Below, one piece after another: positions 14,401 to 19,533 of a stretch of DNA of 22,058 bases. Each line of letters opens with the position of its first letter. Position 1 is the stretch's first letter. The position numbers and the translations under genes are program-made. Under the pieces are notes generated by a model. That model was not told the DNA's origin. It made no database searches and saw only the letters and a program-made list of their open reading frames with translations. The stretch covers positions 1 to 22,058 of the forward strand of contig JBIIJE010000035.1 in assembly GCA_044234005.1 (NCBI GenBank), written 5' to 3'. The stretch comes from OLB11 sp044234005. Its GTDB lineage: Bacteria > Bacteroidota > Bacteroidia > Chitinophagales > Chitinophagaceae.

Positions 14401-16173
14401 TGAAACAAAAATTCCGTCAAACTTTTTGTTAGACACGATTCCGTTGATTGTTAAATCAGTATATCTATATCCTCGAATACCCATGCTGGAAATTGTTGCT
14501 TTTACATTCGCATCCAAATCATTCATGTCAAATCCTTGGCCATCAAGCGTGCCTTTCATACTTAGCTTGCCTAAAGTACTTTGTTTAAGCAAAGTACCTA
14601 TATCAAAGTTGTTCGTTTCGAACTTGCCTGCATAAGTTGGAATCTTTGGTTTAAAATTCATTTTTACATCAAGTGCCGAATTTCCCAAATTGGTATTTAG
14701 TTTTCCGCTTACTAAAAAATCATCCACTTTGCCTTTGTAATTACCTTCGAAATTTATTTTGTTCAACTTTTGCCACGCAATTGCATCTACTTTAGTTTGA
14801 GGTATTAATTGATTTAAGTCACTACTAGTTGTATTTAGTTGTTTTGCTTGAACATCAAAAATAGCGTTGTCAATATCAGGTAATCCTATCATATGTGCAT
14901 TTCCATAAAAAGATGTTTTTAATGTTGAAAATGATAAATTTTGAGCAGCTAAATCTCCTACAATCCCATTTACATCGCCTGCAATCTTAATTTTTATAGG
15001 ATACTGATTGAGAATATTTGCAAAATAGCCAAGGTCAGTCGAGGAAATGTATGAATCACGAAGATTCGCTTTCATATTAACCTTTTCGATGTAATCATTA
15101 AAGTCGTGAAAGTTTTTATAATTCATTTCATAATGATGCTTGAGCAATGAATGATTAGTTTGTAAAACTAAGTTACTGAGCGAAGTCTGAATTTGCGAGA
15201 GTTTGACATCTGATTGAAATGATTTTATTTCAAGACCACATCTTTCCTTCGCAACTAGGTTTTCAATTTTCGTGAATAAGGTATCGTCTACAATATTTGT
15301 ATTTTTGAGATGTAAATTAATCCCCGTAATACCTAATTGCTTTTCATCGAATTCTCTTACTTTCGGTTTTTCGTCTCCATCGATATACTGAAATTCTCCA
15401 TTATTAATTGCGATATCGCGAATTTCGATGTTCAATTTTTCTGTGTTAAATGGTGTTCCCCACGAGGCAGTGTCATCTGGTGTTAAATCTTCTGGTTTGC
15501 CACCCTCATATTCTTTTACATAAGCATTTGCCTCACTAATGAGTAACTCATTAATTCTGATTTTTTTATGCTTGAGGTTAAATGATTCAATATTTAGGGT
15601 AAATTCTTGTAAAGCGTAATGCATGTCTTCCCCACGCCAGGCATCATCCATATAAAATTTAATTCTTTCACAATGAATATGTTTTAAATCAAATTTGGGC
15701 TGATTACTAGGTTCTTTGCGTGTGATGTCAAGGGTGTCTGAAATTCTTGTTGTGTCATTCTTATTCCCAATAAAAGCTTCACTGATAAAGTCATAGTTCC
15801 AAATGCTTGTATCCCTTTCTCTTTTTAGATGAACAAAAACATCCTCAAGATGAAGGTTCTCTAAAATTGGCGTTTCTTGATACCACCATGCTTTTAAAAG
15901 TTCATTTGTTTTCACATGAAGTCCACCAATATAGGCTAACGTGTCTTTTTGTTGGTCTTCAATATAGACATTCTGAAAATTTACATCATTCAAGATTGAT
16001 ATTTTTACATGTCCAATACTTACTTTGGTGTTCAGCTTTTCAGATAAATATTTAGTTCCTTCTTGTGTTAAAATGTTCTGATATTTTTCTTTAGTAAGCA
16101 TCCACAAAGCAACTCCTATTATCAACAAGATAATGAGTATCAGCATGCCAATAATTTTGAAAAATTTTTTCAA
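11401..16173 (-). CDS. tamB: TamB-like translocation/assembly module protein (DUF490)
   Basis: A very large protein of 1590 residues. The N-terminus has one transmembrane anchor (about 8-28, IGMLILIILLIIGVALWML), followed by AsmA/TamB-like sequence (NTKVSIGHVKISILNDVNFQ, then NVYIED). A long run of repeated beta strands (for example LSFSTLKTSFYGNAHMIG and NISGNVNLNAASLKVL) is the signature of the hydrophobic beta-groove that spans the periplasm in AsmA-like bridge proteins. The C-terminal part from about 1190 matches the DUF490 domain: MKVKAIYKLPNP, DLNLKGSLSKPDISFDI, LLLLGNF, LDAGNTVDVGR, GDFKAYYMIKPDGRLRLSAY and GLSYRKVFNSFAELF. TamB works with an Omp85 partner or moves lipids to the outer membrane. 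No partner (TamA or TamL) gene is in the window. The frame is uninterrupted. Confidence 0.93.
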   Translation of the reverse strand: MKKFFKIIGMLILIILLIIGVALWMLTKEKYQNILTQEGTKYLSEKLNTKVSIGHVKISILNDVNFQNVYIEDQQKDTLAYIGGLHVKTNELLKAWWYQETPILENLHLEDVFVHLKRERDTSIWNYDFISEAFIGNKNDTTRISDTLDITRKEPSNQPKFDLKHIHCERIKFYMDDAWRGEDMHYALQEFTLNIESFNLKHKKIRINELLISEANAYVKEYEGGKPEDLTPDDTASWGTPFNTEKLNIEIRDIAINNGEFQYIDGDEKPKVREFDEKQLGITGINLHLKNTNIVDDTLFTKIENLVAKERCGLEIKSFQSDVKLSQIQTSLSNLVLQTNHSLLKHHYEMNYKNFHDFNDYIEKVNMKANLRDSYISSTDLGYFANILNQYPIKIKIAGDVNGIVGDLAAQNLSFSTLKTSFYGNAHMIGLPDIDNAIFDVQAKQLNTTSSDLNQLIPQTKVDAIAWQKLNKINFEGNYKGKVDDFLVSGKLNTNLGNSALDVKMNFKPKIPTYAGKFETNNFDIGTLLKQSTLGKLSMKGTLDGQGFDMNDLDANVKATISSMGIRGYRYTDLTINGIVSNKKFDGIFVSQDPNLDANLDGKLDLSSKQPTLHFNSRFNKFDLQKLGFTKEPMSGSVYASLNFSGDNIDNFVGNAILKEVNLETRGKNFYANNINLNSSYDNGKKILQLRSPFADADMTGSFKISDLPATFQMYLYHYLPQYIRKPKTNFSTQLFTYNTTLKNIEPLLNVFVPNLYGLENSFISGNLNTEKQLFSIDAFLPFVGYQKFKIDSLQIIGAGDFNSFDLNVVTQQFYYNDETIVPSMQLNSSMAKDTASLTINTQSINTLLGEASLNCKATARNSNLYVDVLPSKLNINNLTWNFSCNKELIFGKQIIIQDFLVESGPQKIILNTEENETSDLIAQFENIDLENISQIANVDGPQFIGLIKGNIKVKDFMDDAIIDAKVSSISNVRIDNDTVGIVTAKISYDVNNKLLEIDKESSISNFDSYANISGKLNANDSTIDINTSLSRLNISFVNQFLADYIQNLRGLATGDVHVKGSLSSPNISGNVNLNAASLKVLFLGTSYFIEDAKFRFNNEKIEIMDKIVFKDERMGNHEGVIKGEIFHSNFKKFKLNINLNSPNLLCLKTEDDLNQLFYGYIPARVNARIEGYLNEVEMSINAKPLKGAQFHLPINSSGDASTYEFIKFKSIGRNQSDGIEDKTNSSSLKLGMTIEATPDLETYIILDRNTGEEIVAKGNGSIILNIDLGNSIDMTGSYRITEGKYKFNFRGLLPKEFIIDEDSRIDWTGDALAADMKVKAIYKLPNPLPLYPLVNDQLQSAGDKDPDLEEAKKPYTTYVDLNLKGSLSKPDISFDIRQPENKATASLGYTALERIKSNEQELVSQAGVLLLLGNFKASEGGVSSSSYGQEAISSASDLITSALSSELNNQFRNLTGIKGINLNVDHRSVNSIGGDNLNNRELFSLNVTANLWKDKIILDAGNTVDVGRNTANGGTSSSYLGDFKAYYMIKPDGRLRLSAYRTPNTNLEGENFYKSGFGLSYRKVFNSFAELFISPKRKTKIIDSLKTNS

Positions 16174-16206
16174 TTATTTGAGGGGTTAGTTACTTTTGAA
16201 CTGCTA

Positions 16207-16214
16207 CAAATGTA
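16207..16214 (-). promoter_or_regulatory. -7 box of the tamB operon promoter
   Basis: On the minus strand TACATTTG (16214-16207) is an exact match to TAnnTTTG and lies 33 nt before the tamB ATG. The -33 region has only GTTC in place of TTTG. It is the best promoter candidate for the tamB, 117-aa and BtuF-like cluster, and it lies inside an inverted repeat. Confidence 0.5.
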
Positions 16215-16233
16215 ATGCGATGCGATTACATTT
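16208..16233. promoter_or_regulatory. Perfect 9-bp inverted repeat overlapping the tamB -7 box, possible operator
   Basis: AAATGTAAT (16208-16216) and ATTACATTT (16225-16233) are exact reverse complements separated by GCGATGCG. The left arm covers seven of eight bases of the leftward -7 box. A dimeric repressor bound here would block tamB transcription. No regulator gene is adjacent, so the binding protein, if any, is unknown. Confidence 0.4.
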
Positions 16234-16396
16234 AGAACCTAAGTATATGTGAAAATGATAAAACAGGCATCGACTTTTCTCAATCCTCTAGTAATCGCTG
16301 AAATTATAACGTTTGCAGAAGGGTAGAGGTGTATTGAGTTGTCTCCTCCTGAGGTTTTTTGAAGCTATTCTTACAACAATGAGAATATGTGTGTGT

Positions 16397-16416
16397 CTTG
16401 AATGCGACTTTTCAAG
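16397..16416. promoter_or_regulatory. Dyad CTTGAA-N8-TTCAAG upstream of the lipoprotein -7 box
   Basis: CTTGAA (16397-16402) and TTCAAG (16411-16416) are perfect 6-bp inverted arms with an 8-nt spacer. The downstream arm ends 22 nt before the -7 box at 16439, so the dyad covers the -33 region where an activator or repressor would act. The arms are short and could arise by chance. Confidence 0.25.
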
Positions 16417-16438
16417 AATTATTTTGGGATTCCCTGAC

Positions 16439-16446
16439 TACCTTTG
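16439..16446 (+). promoter_or_regulatory. -7 box of the lipoprotein gene
   Basis: TACCTTTG matches TAnnTTTG exactly, 65 nt before the ATG at 16512. A TTTG (16423-16426) lies upstream, but with a spacer of only 12 nt, too short for a normal -33 element. The start of transcription would be near 16452, leaving a leader of about 60 nt. Confidence 0.45.
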
Positions 16447-16511
16447 CGATTGAAGCGAGATAGATTTTACTTATCTAACAATATTAAAATATCTAACGTC
16501 TAAGATTAGTC

Positions 16512-16892
16512 ATGAATAAATCAATAATCATCAGTGTAGTTTTTGGGATTGTAATCTTTTTCTCGAATTGTGAAAAACAAAGTAGTGCGGGATTAGGTGG
16601 CAATGCTACTTTAAGTATACAAGGTCAGCATCATGGTTCGAAAATCGACAGTTTAGTTGTTTATATCAAATTCAATAGTTCCGATGCGCCTTCAGATGAT
16701 ACTTATGATTTGAATCAGCAAGTAAATACTTCTGGACTTGCTAGATTCGATGGCTTAAAAGCGGGTAAGTATTATTTATTTGCCAAAGGATATGACCCTT
16801 CGATCAGTAAAGAAGTAAAAGGAGGTATCCCATTTCAAATTAAAGATGAAAAAGCTTATGATGTTGTAGTTCCTGTTACGGAAAATCACTAA
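16512..16892 (+). CDS. Small lipoprotein with a carboxypeptidase-regulatory-like fold
   Basis: A protein of 126 residues. The N-terminus MNKSIIISVVFGIVIFFSNC is a type II signal peptide with Cys20 as the probable lipidated residue; the lipobox (FSNC) is looser than the proteobacterial consensus, as is usual in Bacteroidota. The mature part (ATLSIQGQHHGSKIDSLVVY, then GLARFDGLKAGKYYLFAKGYD and a VKGGIPFQI strand) has the strand pattern of a small Ig-like/CarboxypepD-regulatory or SpaA-like domain (the sequence ARFDGLKAGKYY is characteristic). No enzymatic motif is present. It is a single-gene unit, divergent from tamB and convergent with the crotonase gene, whose stop lies 12 bp away. Confidence 0.7.
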   Translation: MNKSIIISVVFGIVIFFSNCEKQSSAGLGGNATLSIQGQHHGSKIDSLVVYIKFNSSDAPSDDTYDLNQQVNTSGLARFDGLKAGKYYLFAKGYDPSISKEVKGGIPFQIKDEKAYDVVVPVTENH

Positions 16893-16904
16893 TTGCCAAT
16901 TCGA

Positions 16905-17675
16905 TTACGCGAAAATTGGTTTGCGTTTTTCTAAAAAAGCACTCACACCTTCTTTCATATCAGATGTACCAAAACATTCACCAAAAGCTTTTATTTCTGT
17001 TTCATAACCATGTTCGCTACCTGCAGCATTAATGGATGTGATTACTTTCTCTAAAGCCATTGGTGATTTACTATTTATGATTTGTAATATATCGATACAA
17101 CGTTGTAATAAGGTGTCAGAACTTGCCACATGATTTACCAAGCCTAAACTTAGGGCTTCATTCGCATCAGCCATATGAGCGGTCATACATAATTCCATTG
17201 CCTTACCTTTACCCACTAAAGCGGTCAAACGTTGTGTGCCACCATATCCTGGAATCAAACCTAAATTGACTTCAGGTTGTCCGAACTTTGCATTTTCGCT
17301 GGCTAATCTAAAATGACAACTCATAGCCAATTCACAACCGCCCCCTAAAGCAAAGCCATTGACAGCTGCCACAACCGGTTTTGGACAATTTTCTATTTTA
17401 TTAAAGACCTGTTCTTGGCCTATTCTTGCTAAATCGGCACCTCCTTTTGCATCTAATGCAGTAAATTCGGTAATGTCTGCACCTGCTACAAATGCTTTTG
17501 CGCCTGAACCAGTCAGTATAACACTCTTTATTTCTTTGTTTGCATAAACTTCATCAAATGCGTTGCTCAAATCTTGAATCACCTCATGATTTAGTGCATT
17601 CATTTTATCTGGTCGGTTAATTGTAATGATGGCTATGTTGTTTTCAAGAGAAAATAGTAATGTTTTGAATTCCAT
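16905..17675 (-). CDS. Enoyl-CoA hydratase (crotonase family)
   Basis: A protein of 256 residues, standard crotonase length. The oxyanion-hole and catalytic region are textbook: AFVAGADITEF (61-71), NGFALGGGCELAM (106-118) with E115, and FGQPEVNLGLIPGYGGTQRL (131-150) with E135. These two glutamates correspond to the catalytic pair of mitochondrial enoyl-CoA hydratase, so true hydration of 2-enoyl-CoA is likelier than the isomerase or decarboxylase activities found elsewhere in the superfamily. The exact chain length cannot be told. It starts 24 nt after the B12-binding mutase subunit on the same strand, so it is probably co-transcribed, which points to fatty-acid, branched-chain amino-acid or propionyl-CoA metabolism. 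Confidence 0.92.
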   Translation of the reverse strand: MEFKTLLFSLENNIAIITINRPDKMNALNHEVIQDLSNAFDEVYANKEIKSVILTGSGAKAFVAGADITEFTALDAKGGADLARIGQEQVFNKIENCPKPVVAAVNGFALGGGCELAMSCHFRLASENAKFGQPEVNLGLIPGYGGTQRLTALVGKGKAMELCMTAHMADANEALSLGLVNHVASSDTLLQRCIDILQIINSKSPMALEKVITSINAAGSEHGYETEIKAFGECFGTSDMKEGVSAFLEKRKPIFA

Positions 17676-17699
17676 TTTTAGTTTGTATTTAAATGTATT

Positions 17700-18101
17700 T
17701 TAAGAATGTGTGCAAGTTTCTTGCAAGTATTTTGCGATTGCAGAAGTTGGGGTACCTGGACTGAATAGTTTGCCAACGCCTATCTCGTGTAATATTTTCA
17801 TATCATCATCAGGTATGATACCGCCCCCTGTTAGAATAATATTGTTAAGTTCTTTTTCTTTCAAAAGTTTAATAATTGCTGGGAAAACAGTCATGTGAGC
17901 CCCTGATAAAATGCTTACTCCAATTGCATCTACATCTTCTTGTAATGCAGCTTGAACGACCATTTCTGGGGTTTGGCGAAGACCTGTGTAAATGACTTCC
18001 ATTCCCGCATCTCTTAATGCTGCCGCAATTACTTTAGCGCCACGATCATGACCATCTAAACCTACTTTAGCTATTAAAACGCGTATCGGTCGATTACTCA
18101 T
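17700..18101 (-). CDS. Stand-alone cobalamin-binding (small) subunit of methylmalonyl-CoA mutase type
   Basis: A protein of 133 residues corresponding to just the B12-binding domain of methylmalonyl-CoA and related acyl-CoA mutases. The motif DxHxxG is D16-G-H18-D-R-G21 in KVGLDGHDRGAKV; H18 is the lower axial ligand of cobalt. SILSGAHM and LTGGGIIPDDD are the other two loops around the cofactor. The N-terminal IRVLIAKVGLDGHDRGAKVI stretch fits family members exactly. The substrate-binding TIM-barrel subunit is not in the window and must be encoded elsewhere. Methylmalonyl-CoA mutase is the likeliest partner, though isobutyryl-CoA mutase-type partners also use such separate subunits. The gene is followed 24 nt later by the enoyl-CoA hydratase and has its own promoter. 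Confidence 0.92.
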   Translation of the reverse strand: MSNRPIRVLIAKVGLDGHDRGAKVIAAALRDAGMEVIYTGLRQTPEMVVQAALQEDVDAIGVSILSGAHMTVFPAIIKLLKEKELNNIILTGGGIIPDDDMKILHEIGVGKLFSPGTPTSAIAKYLQETCTHS

Positions 18102-18117
18102 TTGAAAATTTGTTGCG

Positions 18118-18153
18118 CAAACCTATGAAAAAATAAGCATTTTTAATTGCAAA
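18118..18153 (-). promoter_or_regulatory. Promoter of the B12-binding subunit and enoyl-CoA hydratase genes
   Basis: On the minus strand TAGGTTTG (18125-18118) is an exact -7 box lying 16 nt before the ATG at 18101, with TTTG (18153-18150) upstream at a 24-nt spacing, a little longer than usual. The leader would be about 10 nt or less. A TTGCGCAA palindrome (18113-18120) overlaps the end of the box. Confidence 0.5.
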
Positions 18154-18189
18154 TCTAGGTTTAAGTGAATTATGATTTACGCTGTTAAT

Positions 18190-19236
18190 TTAAACTTTAA
18201 TGGTTGGGTAGTTTAATGCCAAAAATACTTTTTTCTTCTTTAAAAAATATTCGACGATTATACTCTTTGGAAATACACCAGTATCATTCGGATTCGTCAC
18301 CAATTTTCGCTGATTTTTTCTTTTCGTGTACCAAAATGGAAAATGAGTAAAGAAACTCCAATGTGCTTTAACTATTGTGAATGTTTCTATGAAATTTCCT
18401 GATAAGATAGCCCTTAAACCGCTGATACCATCTAAAAGTAAACGCAGTGGAAGTAACCAAATCAAGCGAATGCCTGGCGAGTTTTTAAGAAGTAGGATTA
18501 AATTATTACGGTAGTTGTAAAATATTTTCTGTGGGCTTCCGTAACTAATTACACTGCCTCCAATATGATATACTGTACTCGAACCACAATAGGCAATGCG
18601 ATGACCTGCATTTTTCATTCGCCAACAAAGGTCAATTTCTTCCATATGGGCATATAAATCTTTATCAAGCCCACCTAATTGATGATATAAATCAGCACGC
18701 ACAAACATACACCCACCGCTTGCCCAAAATACTTCAATCGTGTCATCATATTGGTTTTGATCCTTTTCTAAGGTGAAGAATATACGACCTCGACAAAACA
18801 AATAACCCCATTTGTCTATAAAGCCGCCACCTGCACCCGCGTATTCGAAAGAGGTTTTGTCCTTATAATACTTAATTTTTGGTTGAACTGCTCCTATATC
18901 GGGGTGTTCCATCATGAGGCTGTGTAAGGGTTGAAACCAATTCGGGGTAATTTCAAAATCGGCACTTAACAAAACATAGTACTTTGCCTTTATTTGAGAT
19001 AATCCTTCATAATATCCATTAGCGAAACCTTTGTTCACATCCACTTTTACATGTAAAACACTTGGGAAATGAACACGTACATAGTCTTCAGTATCGTCAG
19101 TGCACGCATTATTTACAAGCACAATATCATATTTTCCGATAGATTCTTGGATTAATTCCGGAAAAAATAATTTGTGTAAATCTTTGCCATTATAGCTTAA
19201 AATAACAACAGCCGTATCATGTTGGCATACAAGCAC
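18190..19236 (-). CDS. Family-2 glycosyltransferase, rhamnosyltransferase-like
   Basis: A protein of 348 residues with a GT-A domain. Motifs are AVVILSYNG (9-17), DIVLVNNACTDDT (37-49), NKGFANGYYEGL (68-79), LLSADFEI (89-96) in place of the usual DxD, ASGGCMFVRADLYHQLGG (172-189) and HMEEIDLCWRMKNAGHRIAY (197-216), where E199/E200 and D202 form the base region, then YHIGGSVI and FYNYRNNLILL. This set matches WbbL/rhamnosyltransferase-type GT2 enzymes that build surface polysaccharide. A short hydrophobic stretch near 255-272 suggests membrane association. The start is GTG at 19236; the only upstream in-frame codons before a stop are AGC, ATA and CGA, so no alternative exists. It follows the 70-aa gene after 9 nt and lies in the same frame just beyond that gene's stop codon. 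Confidence 0.9.
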   Translation of the reverse strand: MLVCQHDTAVVILSYNGKDLHKLFFPELIQESIGKYDIVLVNNACTDDTEDYVRVHFPSVLHVKVDVNKGFANGYYEGLSQIKAKYYVLLSADFEITPNWFQPLHSLMMEHPDIGAVQPKIKYYKDKTSFEYAGAGGGFIDKWGYLFCRGRIFFTLEKDQNQYDDTIEVFWASGGCMFVRADLYHQLGGLDKDLYAHMEEIDLCWRMKNAGHRIAYCGSSTVYHIGGSVISYGSPQKIFYNYRNNLILLLKNSPGIRLIWLLPLRLLLDGISGLRAILSGNFIETFTIVKAHWSFFTHFPFWYTKRKNQRKLVTNPNDTGVFPKSIIVEYFLKKKKVFLALNYPTIKV

Positions 19237-19245
19237 TCGTATGCT

Positions 19246-19458
19246 TTATTTGTACTTAGGGGAGTATTGTGAACTTTCTGGTACTTCTATGGATTCAGTG
19301 CTTTTGTAGGAACGTGTCCATAAGCCGTAGTTGCAACCAATAGCAAATAGCAAAAAGCCAAACAAGCCAAGTAAAAATAGGAAACGAGATTTTGAAGGCT
19401 TGTTTAATTCGATATCAACTGGATTATCAATAAATGTATTTGTATTGTCGTTGTTCAT
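19246..19458 (-). CDS. Small single-pass membrane protein of unknown function
   Basis: The frame can be read from a TTG at 19482, but that codon lies within the -7 promoter box, so the ATG at 19458 is the start. This gives 70 residues: a polar N-terminal 24 (MNNDNTNTFIDNPVDIELNK), one transmembrane helix (about 25-44, RFLFLLGLFGFLLFAIGCNY) and a short C-terminal tail (SYKSTESIEVPESSQYSPKY). By the positive-inside rule the KPSKSR just before the helix favours a cytoplasmic N-terminus. No family was recognised. It immediately precedes the GT2 gene (9-nt gap) under one promoter, so it may be an accessory to that enzyme, but this is only inference. Confidence 0.65.
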   Translation of the reverse strand: MNNDNTNTFIDNPVDIELNKPSKSRFLFLLGLFGFLLFAIGCNYGLWTRSYKSTESIEVPESSQYSPKYK

Positions 19459-19479
19459 GTCAATTAAAATAATTGTTGA

Positions 19480-19514
19480 CAAAAGTAGAATCTAAATTTC
19501 TTATTTACAACAAA
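19480..19514 (-). promoter_or_regulatory. Promoter of the 70-aa protein and GT2 genes
   Basis: On the minus strand TACTTTTG (19487-19480) is an exact -7 box. TTG (19510-19508) precedes it by 20 nt, and a TTTG (19514-19511) by 23 nt. Transcription would begin near 19473, about 15 nt before the ATG at 19458. The -33 region is also flanked by TTTACA (19504-19509) and TGTAAA (19520-19525). This placement settles the start codon of the small gene. Confidence 0.65.
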
Positions 19515-19533
19515 TGTGCTGTAAAAATATCCA

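Larger units (their letters stand above)
16174..16511. other. Divergent intergenic region between tamB and the lipoprotein gene
   Basis: These 338 bases hold no gene. The tamB side has a leftward -7 box (16214-16207) inside a 9-bp inverted repeat, and a rightward perfect -7 octamer TACTTTTG (16191-16198) facing it. The lipoprotein side has a -7 box (16439-16446) preceded by the dyad CTTGAA-N8-TTCAAG (16397-16416). The middle (about 16240-16390) shows nothing else recognisable; a short CCTCCTGAGG followed by Ts at about 16345-16360 is too weak to call a terminator. Confidence 0.6.

Noticed and set aside
11997..15807. Several plus-strand open frames of 60-107 codons inside tamB
   Set aside because: They are antisense shadows of an intact 1590-residue gene with no domain or promoter of their own.
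16345..16360. CCTCCTGAGG followed by six Ts, possible terminator
   Set aside because: The stem would have only 3-4 bp with a very small loop, and no gene upstream on the plus strand would need it.
19459..19482. TTG start for the small membrane protein
   Set aside because: The TTG lies inside the -7 box TACTTTTG, so it would not be in the transcript.
19504..19525. TTTACA-N10-TGTAAA inverted repeat near the -33 region of the 70-aa gene
   Set aside because: The arms are only 6 bp and AT-rich, so chance is likely; resemblance to the tamB dyad is reversed in orientation.
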